Part shown: piece after piece, positions 26,103-36,039 of the stretch
How positions within the stretch are numbered: the stretch's first letter is position 1
Layout: each line of letters starts with the position of its first letter
Origin: an uncultured Gammaproteobacteria bacterium
Lineage (GTDB): Bacteria > Pseudomonadota > Gammaproteobacteria > GCA-001735895
Direction of reading: 5' to 3'
DNA: 55,955 nt
Assembly (NCBI GenBank): GCA_947259485.1
Contig: CAMYLU010000019.1
Coordinates: 1 to 55,955 of the forward strand
The notes under the pieces: generated by a model
What the model saw: only the letters and a program-made list of their open reading frames with translations
What the model was told of the DNA's origin: nothing
The model's database searches: none
Position numbers and translations under genes: made by a program

Positions 26103-26590
26103 ATAGCCAATCATGTCGTGAACAACTGATTGAACTGCTGGAAGCACATAACGCACGTATTAGCAGGGCCACCGAATACCTGGCCAATATCAAGCAGGCA
26201 ATAGCCGAAAATCGACTGGAAAACCTGCAAGACTCACTGTCAAATCCGGATTTTGCGGTTGATGATATCGAAAGACTTGAGCAACAGCGTTACCAGCTGC
26301 TGGCCGACTATGGTTTTAGCCAGGATAGCGACGGCTTTGAGAAATGCATGACCTGGTGTGACGATGAGCAAAACCGGGTCTCCGGGCTTTACCAGCAGTT
26401 AATACAAAGCCTGGTACAACTGCAACATGCCATTCAGATCAATAGCCTGCTGGTCAGCAGGGGTCGGGACCGCGTAAAACGTTCACTCGGTATACTGACC
26501 GGGCTTGGTGCCTCGAGTAATTGTAAAACCTACAGTAGTGATGGCAAAACCCTTAGTACCCCGGGCCGGCGCGACATCGCTATCGCCTAG
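26099..26590 (+). CDS. flgN: Flagellar export chaperone FlgN
   Basis: A 163-residue, almost wholly alpha-helical protein. It has long heptad-rich helices over residues 5-130 and the characteristic C-terminal SLGILTGLG ... TYSSDGKTL tail of FlgN. It escorts the hook-filament junction proteins FlgK and FlgL to the export gate. Its start overlaps the flgM stop (ATGA), as in other gammaproteobacteria. Neither flgK nor flgL is in this window. Confidence 0.9.
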   Translation: MNSQSCREQLIELLEAHNARISRATEYLANIKQAIAENRLENLQDSLSNPDFAVDDIERLEQQRYQLLADYGFSQDSDGFEKCMTWCDDEQNRVSGLYQQLIQSLVQLQHAIQINSLLVSRGRDRVKRSLGILTGLGASSNCKTYSSDGKTLSTPGRRDIAIA

Positions 26591-26690
26591 TTGCTGGTAG
26601 CCCCTGCGCAAGCAGAAACTTTCACCCTATCCTAAATGAGCATTTGTCGTCGTTTTTGGTAACGCATGTGAGAGCGCAGCAGCTCAAAAG

Positions 26691-26716
26691 AAAAAAACCC
26701 CATCGGGTAGATGGGG
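26691..26716 (-). terminator. Orphan minus-strand intrinsic terminator
   Basis: CCCCATC / GATGGGG, a 7-bp stem with a 5-base loop, followed on the minus strand by TTTTTTT. On the plus strand the T run is absent, so it does not serve flgN. Confidence 0.7.
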
Positions 26717-26766
26717 CTAACACACACATATAACTAAGGAGGGTCTTAAGTTAAATTATAAGCAGC
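26691..26766 (-). ncRNA. Candidate small RNA on the minus strand
   Basis: The minus strand carries a strong intrinsic terminator (CCCCATC stem with loop TACCC, then seven T) although no minus-strand gene ends here. Two TATAAT boxes lie 40-75 bases upstream. The putative transcript of 50-75 bases contains CCTCCTTA, identical to the anti-Shine-Dalgarno end of 16S rRNA, so it could pair with ribosome binding sites. The 5' end is uncertain and no -35 box is convincing. Confidence 0.3.
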
Positions 26767-26923
26767 TGCGCAATTATAACTGGGACCTGGGTCTCAAATC
26801 CCAGCCCACCAAATGTAAATTAATCACAATACCTCTAAATTCGAGGTGTACCCGTTTCGTGCTAATCATTTAAAACTCCGTCGGTGCCGTTATACTGTCG
26901 GCACCAGCACTGACCAGGCTCCC

Positions 26924-28123
26924 ATGAACGAAGATTTATCCTTGCTACAGCCTTACCCGTTTGAAAAACTGGCCCAGCTGAAAGAGAACCTGCATCCCCC
27001 GGCACAGCTCGATCATATCGCCTTGTCAATCGGCGAACCCAGGCATCCGGCACCCCAGTTTGTGGTCGAGAACCTGATCGCTCATCTGCACCAGTTATCG
27101 ACCTACCCCGGCACGCGCGGCAAAGACGAGTTGCGCCAGGCGATTGCGAACTGGCTAACATCACGCTACTCGATGGGACAGGATCTATTGGATCCGGCAG
27201 TGAATCTGTTGCCGGTAAGCGGCACGCGCGAAGGCCTGTTTGCTATCGCCCAGTGCATCATCGATCGCACTGCCTCCAATCCGCTGGTTTTCATGCCGAA
27301 TCCGTTTTACCAGATATACGAGGGTGCCGCGGTGCTGGCTGGCGCATCACCGCGTTATCTCGATTGCCTGCCGGAAAAAGATTTCCTTCCCGACCTGGAC
27401 CAGGTTGACGCAAGGGAATGGTCGGACTGCCAGATGATTTACATTTGCAATCCCGGTAATCCAACCGGGTCGGTCATGTCGCGTCAATACCTCGAACGAT
27501 TGATCGAGCTGGCCCATCGCCACGATTTTGTTATCGCCAGCGATGAGTGCTATTCAGAGATTTACTTTGAAGAAAAAAATCCACCCCCGGGGCTACTTGG
27601 CGTTGCCGCGGGTATGGGAAACGACAGTTTCAGGCATTGCCTGGCATTTCACAGCCTGTCGAAGCGATCTAATTTACCGGGATTGCGTTCGGGGTTCGTG
27701 GCGGGAGATGCACAAATAATAGAAAAATTCCTGCTCTACCGAACCTATCACGGTTGTGCTTTACCACCAGCGACGCAAACCGCAAGTACCGTGGCCTGGG
27801 GTGATGAAGCCCATGTTGTCGAAAATCGGTGTCTATACCGGCAAAAATTTGAGCAGGTTTTGGCACTGCTTTCTGATACACTCGCGCCGCAGAAACCGCA
27901 GGCGGGTTTTTACCTGTGGGCCAAAACGCCAATTTCAGATACCGAGTTCGCGCAACGTCTTTACGCTGAGCAAAACGTGACCGTGCTGCCAGGCAGATTC
28001 CTGGCACGCGATCATGGTAAAGGCAATCCCGGAAAAAACCGGGTGCGCATGGCGCTGGTAGCCCCCCTGGACGAATGCCTCGATGCGGCCAAACGAATCA
28101 ATTCACTGTTAGCGGGTCTTTAG
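26924..28123 (+). CDS. dapC: Succinyldiaminopimelate transaminase DapC
   Basis: A 399-residue PLP-dependent class I/II aminotransferase. Motifs include [33 protein letters not shown] and the PLP lysine in [14 protein letters not shown]. In the succinylase route of lysine/diaminopimelate synthesis it converts succinyl-amino-ketopimelate to succinyl-DAP. The assignment rests on the adjacent dapD and dapE. The start at 26924 is preferred because the aminotransferase N-terminus ([13 protein letters not shown]) begins just after it; an earlier in-frame ATG adds 26 residues that do not look protein-like. Confidence 0.9.
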   Translation: MNEDLSLLQPYPFEKLAQLKENLHPPAQLDHIALSIGEPRHPAPQFVVENLIAHLHQLSTYPGTRGKDELRQAIANWLTSRYSMGQDLLDPAVNLLPVSGTREGLFAIAQCIIDRTASNPLVFMPNPFYQIYEGAAVLAGASPRYLDCLPEKDFLPDLDQVDAREWSDCQMIYICNPGNPTGSVMSRQYLERLIELAHRHDFVIASDECYSEIYFEEKNPPPGLLGVAAGMGNDSFRHCLAFHSLSKRSNLPGLRSGFVAGDAQIIEKFLLYRTYHGCALPPATQTASTVAWGDEAHVVENRCLYRQKFEQVLALLSDTLAPQKPQAGFYLWAKTPISDTEFAQRLYAEQNVTVLPGRFLARDHGKGNPGKNRVRMALVAPLDECLDAAKRINSLLAGL

Positions 28124-28133
28124 GAGAAACACC

Positions 28134-28955
28134 ATGGCTGAACTTCAGCAAATTATCGAACAGGCGTTCGAAAATCGCGCTGAAATTAATCCCGGCAACG
28201 TCGATGCTGAGATCAAGAATGCTGTGCTCGAGGCGATCGAGCTTCTCGATTCAGGTCAGCAGCGCGTTGCCGAGCCGGTCGCTGGCGGCTGGCAGGTCAA
28301 CGAGTGGTTAAAGAAAGCCGTGCTGTTGTCATTCCGCATTCGTGAAAACCAGGTCATGCCGGGTGGATTTACCCAGTATTTCGATAAGGTGGACTCCAAG
28401 TTCGACGGTTGTTCAGCCGAACAGCATGCTGCCAGTGGGGTTCGCGTGGTTCCCCCGGCTGTGGCACGCAAGGGATCGTTTGTCGCGCCCGGTGTCGTAA
28501 TGATGCCTTCCTACGTCAATATCGGCGCTTACGTCGACAGCGGCACCATGGTCGATACCTGGGCAACAGTCGGTTCCTGCGCTCAAATCGGCAAAAATGT
28601 GCATCTTTCGGGCGGCGTCGGTATCGGTGGCGTACTCGAACCGCTGCAGGCCTCCCCCACTATCATCGAGGACAACTGTTTCATCGGGGCACGCTCGGAA
28701 GTTGTCGAAGGTGTGATTGTCGAGAAGAACTCGGTCATCTCGATGGGTGTCTATATCGGTCAAAGTACCAAGATATATAATCGCGAAACCGACGCAGTGA
28801 CCTACGGACGAATTCCCGAGGGTTCGGTCGTGGTCGCCGGTAATTTGCCGTCCGACAACGGCAGGTACAGTCTTTACTGCGCGGTCATTGTCAAACAGGT
28901 CGATGAAAAAACACGCGCCAAGGTCGGGATCAACGAACTGATTCGCAACGTATAG
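28134..28955 (+). CDS. dapD: Tetrahydrodipicolinate N-succinyltransferase DapD
   Basis: A 273-residue trimeric left-handed beta-helix enzyme that transfers succinyl from succinyl-CoA to tetrahydrodipicolinate. The hexapeptide-repeat region is obvious ([55 protein letters not shown]). [15 protein letters not shown]-like sequence follows. Length matches E. coli DapD. It lies ten bases after dapC with an AGGAGAAA ribosome site. Confidence 0.97.
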   Translation: MAELQQIIEQAFENRAEINPGNVDAEIKNAVLEAIELLDSGQQRVAEPVAGGWQVNEWLKKAVLLSFRIRENQVMPGGFTQYFDKVDSKFDGCSAEQHAASGVRVVPPAVARKGSFVAPGVVMMPSYVNIGAYVDSGTMVDTWATVGSCAQIGKNVHLSGGVGIGGVLEPLQASPTIIEDNCFIGARSEVVEGVIVEKNSVISMGVYIGQSTKIYNRETDAVTYGRIPEGSVVVAGNLPSDNGRYSLYCAVIVKQVDEKTRAKVGINELIRNV

Positions 28956-28962
28956 GTAGGCC

Positions 28963-29316
28963 ATGGTTAACGCGGTAACATTATACGGAATTCCAAATTG
29001 CGACACGGTCAAAAAGGCCAAAGCATGGCTGAACGATCACAGTATCGAGTTTGAATTTCATGACTATCGCAAGCAGGGGCTTGATAAGGAGCAGCTGCAA
29101 TCCATGTTAGCGGTATTGGGCTGGGAGGCCATGCTGAATCGTCGCGGTACTACCTGGCGCGCCTTGCCGGAGCCGCTCAAGGAGCGCATCGATCTCGAAT
29201 CGGCTATCAGCATAATGCTCGACAACCCGGCGATCATCAAGCGACCGATACTGGCTACAGACGCGCAGCTACATCTTGGCTTCAGTGCGGCGCAATACCA
29301 GGAGATCTTTGGCTAA
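28963..29316 (+). CDS. ArsC/Spx-family protein (YffB-like)
   Basis: A 117-residue thioredoxin-like protein. The N-terminal LYGIPNCDTVKKAKAWL with a single active cysteine in NCDT and the EFHDYRKQG segment mark the arsenate-reductase-related family. Such proteins sit between dapD and dapE in E. coli and relatives as yffB, and this order is kept here. It may be a glutathione-dependent reductase; the true substrate is unknown in the family. It ends three bases before dapE. Confidence 0.88.
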   Translation: MVNAVTLYGIPNCDTVKKAKAWLNDHSIEFEFHDYRKQGLDKEQLQSMLAVLGWEAMLNRRGTTWRALPEPLKERIDLESAISIMLDNPAIIKRPILATDAQLHLGFSAAQYQEIFG

Positions 29317-29319
29317 GCT

Positions 29320-30450
29320 ATGGCAAGCGCAACCCTGAAACTTGCCTCTGAGCTGATAGCCAGACCCTCGGTAACCCCGGACGATGCTGGTTGCCAGGCG
29401 TTATTGATCGAGCACCTCGAGGCGATTGGTTTTGACTGCGAAGTCCTGGTTTTCGATGATGTCACCAACCTGTGGGCGCGCCGCGGCAAGACCGGACCGG
29501 TGCTTGCCTTTGCCGGCCATACCGACGTGGTACCGCCCGGACCACTGGAGAAATGGCATAGTGATCCGTTTACCCCGGAAATTCGCGACGGCAACCTGTT
29601 TGGTCGTGGTGCCGCGGATATGAAATCGAGTATCGCGGCAATGGTGACTGCCTGCGAAAGATATGTTGTTGAGCACCCGGATCATCGTGGTTCGATAGCG
29701 CTGCTCATCACCAGTGACGAGGAAGGCAAAGCCGTTAACGGCACCGTCAAGGTGATCGAGAGGCTCGAGGCAAGGGGTGAAAAAATAGATTGGGCCCTGA
29801 TTGGAGAACCTTCCAGTCACGTCCACGTAGGCGACGTTGTCAAAAACGGCCGACGCGGCTCGATCGGTGCAAAACTCGTGATTCACGGCGTCCAGGGGCA
29901 CGTCGCTTATCCGCACAAAGTAGACAACCCGATCCACCGTGCAATGCCGGCATTGCACGAACTTGCGCGGCACGAGTGGGACCAGGGAAACAGTTTTTTT
30001 CCGCCCACGAGTTTCCAGATTTCGAATATCAATTCAGGTACCGGAGCACATAACGTGGTTCCGGCGCACGCCGAAATCGCGTTTAACTTGCGCTACTCAA
30101 CCGAGATCGATGCCAAACAAATCATAGAAACCACCCGCGTGATACTCGACAAGCATGAGCTTGATTACGACATCGACTGGTCGATTTCAGGATACCCGTT
30201 CCTGACGCCTGAAGGCGAACTGGTTGCAGCGGCGCAACAGGCCATTAAACAGCATACGGGACTGACCACCTCTCTCGAAACCACGGGTGGTACCTCGGAC
30301 GGTCGATTTATCGCCCCCACAGGCGCACAGGTGCTTGAGCTCGGACCGGTAAACGAGTCGATTCACAAGCTTAATGAACATGTGAATACGCGGGAACTCG
30401 ATCAACTGTCCGATATATACCAAAGTATTCTCGAAAACCTGCTGTCTTGA
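29320..30450 (+). CDS. dapE: Succinyl-diaminopimelate desuccinylase DapE
   Basis: A 376-residue M20-family di-zinc hydrolase that releases LL-diaminopimelate from its succinyl form. Metal ligands are in [31 protein letters not shown] and the C-terminal [14 protein letters not shown]. The lid/dimerisation domain lies between about residues 180 and 295 ([20 protein letters not shown]). Its stop overlaps the TTG start of gluQ. With dapC and dapD it completes the succinylase branch. Confidence 0.97.
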   Translation: MASATLKLASELIARPSVTPDDAGCQALLIEHLEAIGFDCEVLVFDDVTNLWARRGKTGPVLAFAGHTDVVPPGPLEKWHSDPFTPEIRDGNLFGRGAADMKSSIAAMVTACERYVVEHPDHRGSIALLITSDEEGKAVNGTVKVIERLEARGEKIDWALIGEPSSHVHVGDVVKNGRRGSIGAKLVIHGVQGHVAYPHKVDNPIHRAMPALHELARHEWDQGNSFFPPTSFQISNINSGTGAHNVVPAHAEIAFNLRYSTEIDAKQIIETTRVILDKHELDYDIDWSISGYPFLTPEGELVAAAQQAIKQHTGLTTSLETTGGTSDGRFIAPTGAQVLELGPVNESIHKLNEHVNTRELDQLSDIYQSILENLLS

Positions 30451-31355
30451 CACCATTGACTGGACGATTCGCGCCCTCGCCCTCGGGACCCCTGCATTTT
30501 GGCTCCCTGGTCGCAGGCCTGGCGAGCTATTGCCAGGTGAAGTCGCAACAGGGAAACTGGCTGTTGCGTATCGAGGACGTTGATACACCCCGTGTCGTGG
30601 CCGGAGCCAGTGATCAAATTTTGCGTGACCTGGAAGCCTTCGGCTTCGAATGGGACGGAACCGTCAGCTATCAGAGCCAACGCTTTGAAAAGTACCGGCA
30701 CTATCTCGACAAGTTACTGAACCAGGAGGATTGTTACGCCTGTGAATGCAGCCGCAGGATCCTGCGCGAACAGGGTGTACCCAGCGGACCCCTGGGACAG
30801 ATTTATCCCGGTAACTGCCGCTTAAAGCATTTATCCCTCGAAAACCATTCGATTCGGCTAAATACCGGGGATGCGCAATGGATAAAATTTGTCGACCGGG
30901 TCTATGGTGAATTTGCCTTGAACCTGGCTGAATCGGTTGGCGATTTCGTGCTCAGGCGCGCGGATAACATCTACGCCTACCACCTGGCCGTGGTGGTCGA
31001 TGACGAGCTACAGAACATTACCGAAGTTGTACGTGGTGCCGATTTGCTGGAAAACACTTGCCTGCATATCTACCTGCAGCAAAAACTCGGATTCAAAACC
31101 CCCGACTACATGCACATTCCACTGGTCAACAATGCACAGGGCGTAAAGCTCAGCAAACAAACCGGGGCCAATGCGCTGGATCACCAGAACCCGTCGAGAC
31201 AGCTGTTCGCCGCACTAAGGCACCTGGGCCAGTCACCCCAGCGTGAACTGGAAAATGCAGGGCCGCAGGTAATCCTGCAATGGGCAGTGGACAACTGGAG
31301 CATCGTCTCGATTCCGGTGGAACGCGCGGCGGTCGCAGAAACCTTTGACAATTAG
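30447..31355 (+). CDS. gluQ: Glutamyl-Q tRNA(Asp) synthetase
   Basis: A 302-residue truncated glutamyl-tRNA synthetase paralogue that attaches glutamate to the queuosine base of tRNA(Asp). The class I HIGH motif is HFGS in [18 protein letters not shown] and the KMSKS motif is KLSKQ. The zinc-binding cysteines are CYACECSRR with a later cysteine in YPGNC. The anticodon-binding domain of GluRS is missing, as expected. The start is TTG, overlapping the dapE stop (TTGA); a second TTG three codons later is possible. Confidence 0.92.
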   Translation: MTPLTGRFAPSPSGPLHFGSLVAGLASYCQVKSQQGNWLLRIEDVDTPRVVAGASDQILRDLEAFGFEWDGTVSYQSQRFEKYRHYLDKLLNQEDCYACECSRRILREQGVPSGPLGQIYPGNCRLKHLSLENHSIRLNTGDAQWIKFVDRVYGEFALNLAESVGDFVLRRADNIYAYHLAVVVDDELQNITEVVRGADLLENTCLHIYLQQKLGFKTPDYMHIPLVNNAQGVKLSKQTGANALDHQNPSRQLFAALRHLGQSPQRELENAGPQVILQWAVDNWSIVSIPVERAAVAETFDN

Positions 31356-31522
31356 CCCCATTCCAGGACATCCGTGAACTCATCGATTGGCTTATATTGA
31401 CTACTAAACCTGCTGCCCCCGCCCGAAAAGTTCCAGTTAGCTGCCATCGGGACAGCCTTGTTCCGGAATCATTTCGCAGTAAACTATTGCTTTCGGAAGT
31501 AACGGGAAACCAGGAAACTATC

Positions 31523-31873
31523 ATGCTCAAATCTGCAGGTGATTTAATAACGGAAGCCCAACAGCATATCGAGTGCGTGGACGTTGCCACGGCGAAGAAA
31601 ATATATGACGAAAACTCCGACGCGGTCATCGTCGATGTGCGCGAGGCTCACAGCGCCGAGGAATCAAAGCTAACCGATTCGATCAACATCTCACGCGGGC
31701 TGCTCGAAATGCAGGTTCATAAAGTCTGCCCCGAGGCGACGACCGTGATCCTGACCCATTGCGGTGGCGGTGGCCGGGCGTCACTCGCAGCACAAACCCT
31801 GAAACAGTTGGGATACGGGGAGGTATACGCAATAACCGCACCCTTTGACGAGATCAAGGAGACCTTTGGTTGA
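31523..31873 (+). CDS. Single-domain rhodanese-like sulfurtransferase
   Basis: A 116-residue rhodanese domain: AVIVDVREAHSAEESKLTDSI then the active-site loop ILTHCGGGGRASLAA with the catalytic cysteine in the CXXXXR loop. It would transfer a sulfur atom in the cytosol. The start at 31523 is chosen because the domain begins shortly after it; an earlier in-frame start adds 42 residues that look non-coding. It is convergent with ccmI, with eight bases between the stop codons. Confidence 0.85.
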   Translation: MLKSAGDLITEAQQHIECVDVATAKKIYDENSDAVIVDVREAHSAEESKLTDSINISRGLLEMQVHKVCPEATTVILTHCGGGGRASLAAQTLKQLGYGEVYAITAPFDEIKETFG

Positions 31874-31881
31874 TGGCCTGG

Positions 31882-33096
31882 CTACTTTACCCGATCGATA
31901 GTCAGGGTGATTTGCCCCGGTGGGTTTTTGCTATCTACCGCTTCAATCTCGGTGTAAAAGTCACCCGCCTGGGCCACCGGTTTACCACTACTGGAAACGC
32001 GAGCACCTACGATAACCTGGTCAAAGGTCGATAACTTCAGCGTCGGCATCATCGCGTCATCGTCACTTAAGGTCAGCGTCACTGGCAGATCACTGAGTTG
32101 CAACTTTCTGACCGCAAGCGGCATCGGCGGTCCCTGCATTGCCTTGGCATAAACAAACACCGCGGCCCCGGGGCTGGACCTGGATTTAAGGTCGGCGCTG
32201 ATATCGACGACCAGGTTGAGACTGGCACCGGTACTCACCAAGCTGGCAAGCTCCGGCTCACGTTCTTCGAGCATCGCGATCAGGCCCTTGATTTCACTTA
32301 CTGAGCCTGGATTATCCGCAATCAAAGGTAATAGCTGCGTCCAGTAAACATGTGCCGCCTTGTAATCCTTGCGCTGCTCAGCAGCCATTCCAGCCAGCCA
32401 GAGTCCATTAGGAAAACGGGGTGCGAGTTCCAGTCCGCGTTTTACCAGTGCTTCCGGTTCGCCCAGCAGATTGCCGTTGTTTTGCATCGCCAGCGCATCG
32501 GCAAGTGCAAACAGGATTCCGGGTTCGTCGCCGATCAGGTCGTTACTACGCTGAAAAGCCGTTACCGCTTCATTATACTGCTGCTTGCCCATCAGGGCCC
32601 GACCGAGCATAAACCAACCTTCTGCATCCTCTGGATTAGCGCGCAGCTTTTCCTTGATCGCAACGACCATTTCATCGAGGCTCATTTGCGGCGCGGCTGC
32701 AGCCTGTTGCTGCGGTACGGCTTGTACCAGTTGCGGGTTTTCGATAACCCGGTACTCACCATAAACCAGGTATAAAGCGACGCTGCTAAGCGGTATCGCC
32801 AGCAACACCACGACTGCCATCCACTTGCCGCGCGATTTTTCGCTATCGGCTTCACTGCTATCGAGCTCCAGTGCGAGCGAGGTCTGCAAATCCAGGAACG
32901 CACTATCGTAGGCAGCCTGGTCAATCTCGCCATCCACCAGCTGCGCTTCTAGCTGTTGCTTCTTCTCGCGCGCAATCTGGATATTCTGTTGTTGTCGCTG
33001 ATCACCCTGCTGTGCTCGGGAAGACCGTATCAGCGGGACCAGTAAAATAACAAGCGCGAGCGCGAGCAGCGCGATGACGATAATCCAGAAACTCAT
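31882..33096 (-). CDS. ccmI: Cytochrome c biogenesis protein CcmI
   Basis: A 404-residue inner-membrane protein. The N-terminal helix (residues 3-22) and a second one (about 90-112) flank a cytoplasmic loop with heptads. A periplasmic TPR region follows (about 135-275: EDAEGWFMLGRALMGKQQYNEAVTAF-type repeats) and then a beta-rich C-terminal domain. CcmI holds apocytochrome c for the heme ligation complex. It is the last gene of the ccm operon and overlaps ccmH by four bases. Confidence 0.93.
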   Translation of the reverse strand: MSFWIIVIALLALALVILLVPLIRSSRAQQGDQRQQQNIQIAREKKQQLEAQLVDGEIDQAAYDSAFLDLQTSLALELDSSEADSEKSRGKWMAVVVLLAIPLSSVALYLVYGEYRVIENPQLVQAVPQQQAAAAPQMSLDEMVVAIKEKLRANPEDAEGWFMLGRALMGKQQYNEAVTAFQRSNDLIGDEPGILFALADALAMQNNGNLLGEPEALVKRGLELAPRFPNGLWLAGMAAEQRKDYKAAHVYWTQLLPLIADNPGSVSEIKGLIAMLEEREPELASLVSTGASLNLVVDISADLKSRSSPGAAVFVYAKAMQGPPMPLAVRKLQLSDLPVTLTLSDDDAMMPTLKLSTFDQVIVGARVSSSGKPVAQAGDFYTEIEAVDSKNPPGQITLTIDRVK

Positions 33097-33551
33097 TTAC
33101 CTGTCTCTTTTTCTTCCAGCAATTGTTTTGCTTCGGCCATTGCGGCGGCATCGACTTCGACAGGCTTATTGGCGGCACGTAATTTGCGGACCAGCAGGTA
33201 AAGCACCAACAACAATAACAGGAAGGGCCCAAGCCACAGCAGGTAAGTGTTGGTTTTGAACTGTGGCCGGTAAAGTACAAAATCGCCATAGCGTGCGACC
33301 ATGAATTCAACGACTTGTTGTGAGGATTTACCCTGCTGCAGCATCTCGTAGGTTTCACGCCGGAGATCACGCGCCAGGTCGGCATCCGAGGCCGACAGGT
33401 TCTGGTTCTGACAGACCAGGCAGCGCAATTCGTCAATGAGTTTTTTATAGTCGGCTTCCATTTGCGCCGACTCGAATTCGTAGGTCTCGATCACAGCCTG
33501 TAACGGCGGCATCCAGAACACGAAGGTCGCTAGCAACAGCAAACTCCTCAA
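33093..33551 (-). CDS. ccmH: Cytochrome c maturation protein CcmH
   Basis: A 152-residue thioredoxin-like thiol oxidoreductase of the periplasm. After a signal peptide, LRCLVCQNQNLSASDADLA carries the redox pair C44 and C47. FMVARYGDFVLYRPQF is the second family motif. A transmembrane helix (about 105-124) anchors it. It reduces the CXXCH cysteines of apocytochromes. It overlaps its neighbours by four bases on both sides. Confidence 0.96.
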   Translation of the reverse strand: MRSLLLLATFVFWMPPLQAVIETYEFESAQMEADYKKLIDELRCLVCQNQNLSASDADLARDLRRETYEMLQQGKSSQQVVEFMVARYGDFVLYRPQFKTNTYLLWLGPFLLLLLVLYLLVRKLRAANKPVEVDAAAMAEAKQLLEEKETGK

Positions 33552-34072
33552 CTTAGCAACTCCTTGAGGACCGGCATGATCTTCTTTTCCAGCGACTCAT
33601 GGGTTACCGGGCCGATATGCTTGTACTTGATCATTCCATCGGCGCCGATGACAAAGGTTTCCGGCACCCCGTAAACGCCCCAGTCGATGCCGACCCGCCC
33701 ATCGCGATCGATAACACTGGTGGCATAGGGATTACCAAACTGTTTTAACCAGCGGGCAGCATCCACGGGTTCATCCTTGTAATTGAGCCCGACTACTGTC
33801 ACCAGGTTCCTCGCAGCAAGTGCGCTAATGACCTCGTGCTCGGCGCGGCAGGAAACACACCACGAAGCCCAGACGTTGAGCACCCAGACCTGGCCGGACA
33901 TATCTGCCGTGGAAAGTTGCCGCGACGGGTCGTCCAGCATCGACAGCGAAAACTCTGGCGCCGCTTTGTCGATCAGCGGCGATGGTACCTCTTTCGGTTT
34001 CAGATACAGGCCACGCCAGAGCAGTCCAGCCATCAGCACGAACACCGCAAGCGGCAGCGCGAAACGGATCAT
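33548..34072 (-). CDS. ccmG: Thiol:disulfide interchange protein CcmG (DsbE)
   Basis: A 174-residue membrane-anchored thioredoxin. An N-terminal signal anchor (residues 3-22) is followed by the thioredoxin fold with NVWASWCVSCRAEH (C72 and C75) and the insertion typical of CcmG (GVYGVPETFVIGADG, with the cis-proline). It keeps apocytochrome cysteines reduced together with CcmH. Confidence 0.96.
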   Translation of the reverse strand: MIRFALPLAVFVLMAGLLWRGLYLKPKEVPSPLIDKAAPEFSLSMLDDPSRQLSTADMSGQVWVLNVWASWCVSCRAEHEVISALAARNLVTVVGLNYKDEPVDAARWLKQFGNPYATSVIDRDGRVGIDWGVYGVPETFVIGADGMIKYKHIGPVTHESLEKKIMPVLKELLS

Positions 34073-36039
34073 GAAAGTTGCTCCGCGCCGTCGGCCACGA
34101 CGGCCTTGCTGCGAGCAAGACGCCGGTAGCGTCGATCGCTCGCGGCAAACAGGCCACCTACTGCCATAATGATTGCGCCTAACCAGATCCAGCGGATAAA
34201 AGGCTTGTAATAAATTCGTACCGCCCAGGCGCCTTCTTTATCTAGTGGTTCGCCCAGGGCGATAAATAGATCCCGTGCAAGTCCAGCATCGATCGCTGCC
34301 TCGGTCATTGGCATCGTCTGCACGGGATAGATGCGTTTTTCAGGAAACAGGTCGACTTTGAAGTCGCCGGTTTCGGAGCGCACTGTGAAACCACCGCGCG
34401 TCGCAACATAATTATCGACATTGAAATCGCGTACGCCATGAAAAGTGAATTCATAATCCGCCACCGAGTAGGTATCGCCCGGAGCCATACGCAAATCCTT
34501 TTCCTGGGTATACAGGCTGGTCAGCGTTACCCCGATAATGAATACCCCGATCCCGAGGTGCCCGAGCAACATGCCGTAAAAGCCGGCCGGCGTCGAACGC
34601 AGGGTCGAGAGCAAGGCGCGATGGTGAAATCGTTCGTAAATCGCGATAGCGGCCGTGACCGCTATCCATAACGCCATCGCAATCCCGAGGTAGGCACCCC
34701 ACATCCATTGCGGCAGCGCCAGGCTAAGCATCAAGGCCAGGACCAGCACAACCAATGCGGGGATCTTAAGTTTAGATACCAGGCGCCCGAGGCTGTCGCT
34801 CTTCCAGCGAATCAGCATTCCGATACCCATCAATACGCCCAGCGGCGCGGTCAGCGATATAAACATCAGGTTGAAATAAGGTGGGCCGACCGAAATCTTA
34901 CCGCCCATGGCGTCGATGGCGATCGGGTATAGCGTGCCTAGCAGGATTGCGCTGGTTACTACCGCAAGAAAAGCATTGTTCAGTAATAACGCGCCGTCGC
35001 GAGACAGCAGTTTAGTTTGGGCTGCACTTTTGAGTAATGGAGCACGCCAGGCGTAGAGGGTTAAAGAACCGCCAACCACCAGCACCAGAAAGCCCAGAAT
35101 GAATACCCCGCGTTCCGGGTCGCTGGCAAAGGCGTGTACCGAGGTCAGCACCCCGGAGCGCACCAGGAAAGTACCCAGCAGACTCAGCGCAAACGCGAAG
35201 ATCGCCAGTAACGCTGTCCAGGCTTTGAAAGTGCCGCGCTTCTCCGTAATCGCAAGCGAATGCATTAACGCGGTTCCGACCAACCAGGGCATGAAAGATG
35301 CGTTTTCAACCGGGTCCCAGAACCACCAGCCGCCCCAGCCAAGCTCGTAGTAGGCCCACCAGCTGCCGAGTGCAATGCCGAGGGTTAAAAACAACCAGGC
35401 GATATTGGTCCAGGGACGCGCCCAGCGTGCCCAGGCCGAGTCGACCTGGCCGGAAATCAGCGCGGCGATTGAAAATGCAAACGCGACTGAAAATCCGACA
35501 TAGCCCAGATAAAGCATGGGGGGATGAATCGCAAGACCGATATCCTGCAACAATGGGTTTAAATCACTGCCCTCGGCCGCCGCAGGGAACAGGCGCTCAA
35601 AAGGGTTCGAGGTAATGATAATAAACAGTAAAAATCCGCAGCTCACAAATCCCAGTACCGCCAGTACCCGCGCCCGCATCGCGCTCGGTACATTCGGCGT
35701 AAACAGCGCTACCGCCCCGGTCCACAGCGCAAGCACCAGGGCCCATAACAGCAATGATCCTTCGTGCGAACCCCAGACGCCGGAAATACGGTAAATCAGC
35801 GGTAGTGCACTGTTCGAATTCTTGGCCACATAAAGGACCGAAAAATCATGACTCAGAAAAGCCCAGGTCAAACAGGCATAGGACAGTCCGACAAATAAAA
35901 GCTGGCCCAGGGCGGCGGGCTTTGCCAGCGCAATCCAGCGCTGTACACCGAGACTGGCGCCGGCCATCGGCACCAGAGTCTGGATAACGGCAATGCTGAG
36001 TGCAATTATCAGCGCGAACTGGCCAATTTCGGGGATCAT
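34069..36039 (-). CDS. ccmF: Heme lyase subunit CcmF
   Basis: A 656-residue polytopic membrane protein with about 15 transmembrane helices, the core of the cytochrome c heme lyase. The tryptophan-rich heme-handling motif GWGGWWFWDPVENASFMPWL is complete. Conserved histidines lie in the flanking periplasmic loops. The C-terminal periplasmic domain (about 495-610) precedes the last helix. Start and stop overlap ccmE and ccmG by four bases each. Confidence 0.97.
   Translation of the reverse strand: MIPEIGQFALIIALSIAVIQTLVPMAGASLGVQRWIALAKPAALGQLLFVGLSYACLTWAFLSHDFSVLYVAKNSNSALPLIYRISGVWGSHEGSLLLWALVLALWTGAVALFTPNVPSAMRARVLAVLGFVSCGFLLFIIITSNPFERLFPAAAEGSDLNPLLQDIGLAIHPPMLYLGYVGFSVAFAFSIAALISGQVDSAWARWARPWTNIAWLFLTLGIALGSWWAYYELGWGGWWFWDPVENASFMPWLVGTALMHSLAITEKRGTFKAWTALLAIFAFALSLLGTFLVRSGVLTSVHAFASDPERGVFILGFLVLVVGGSLTLYAWRAPLLKSAAQTKLLSRDGALLLNNAFLAVVTSAILLGTLYPIAIDAMGGKISVGPPYFNLMFISLTAPLGVLMGIGMLIRWKSDSLGRLVSKLKIPALVVLVLALMLSLALPQWMWGAYLGIAMALWIAVTAAIAIYERFHHRALLSTLRSTPAGFYGMLLGHLGIGVFIIGVTLTSLYTQEKDLRMAPGDTYSVADYEFTFHGVRDFNVDNYVATRGGFTVRSETGDFKVDLFPEKRIYPVQTMPMTEAAIDAGLARDLFIALGEPLDKEGAWAVRIYYKPFIRWIWLGAIIMAVGGLFAASDRRYRRLARSKAVVADGAEQLS

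Larger units (their letters stand above)
26591..26923. other. Intergenic region flgN-dapC with unexplained RNA-like signals
   Basis: 333 bases without a gene. It holds a minus-strand intrinsic terminator (26691-26716), two TATAAT boxes on the minus strand, a TAAGGAGG sequence (26735-26742) not followed by any ORF, a hairpin CTGGGA / TCCCAG (about 26779-26803) and an ACCTC-N7-GAGGT inverted repeat (26831-26847). The dapC promoter must lie near the right end. Confidence 0.4.

Noticed and set aside
26779-26811. tRNA-like 3' end (CTGGG-loop-CCCAG followed by CCCACCA)
   Set aside because: The T-loop is eight bases, the acceptor strand is too short, and no D-arm or anticodon arm can be built upstream.
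28413-29021. Minus-strand ORF of 202 codons over dapD
   Set aside because: It is the complement of the highly conserved hexapeptide-repeat coding region and has no independent features.
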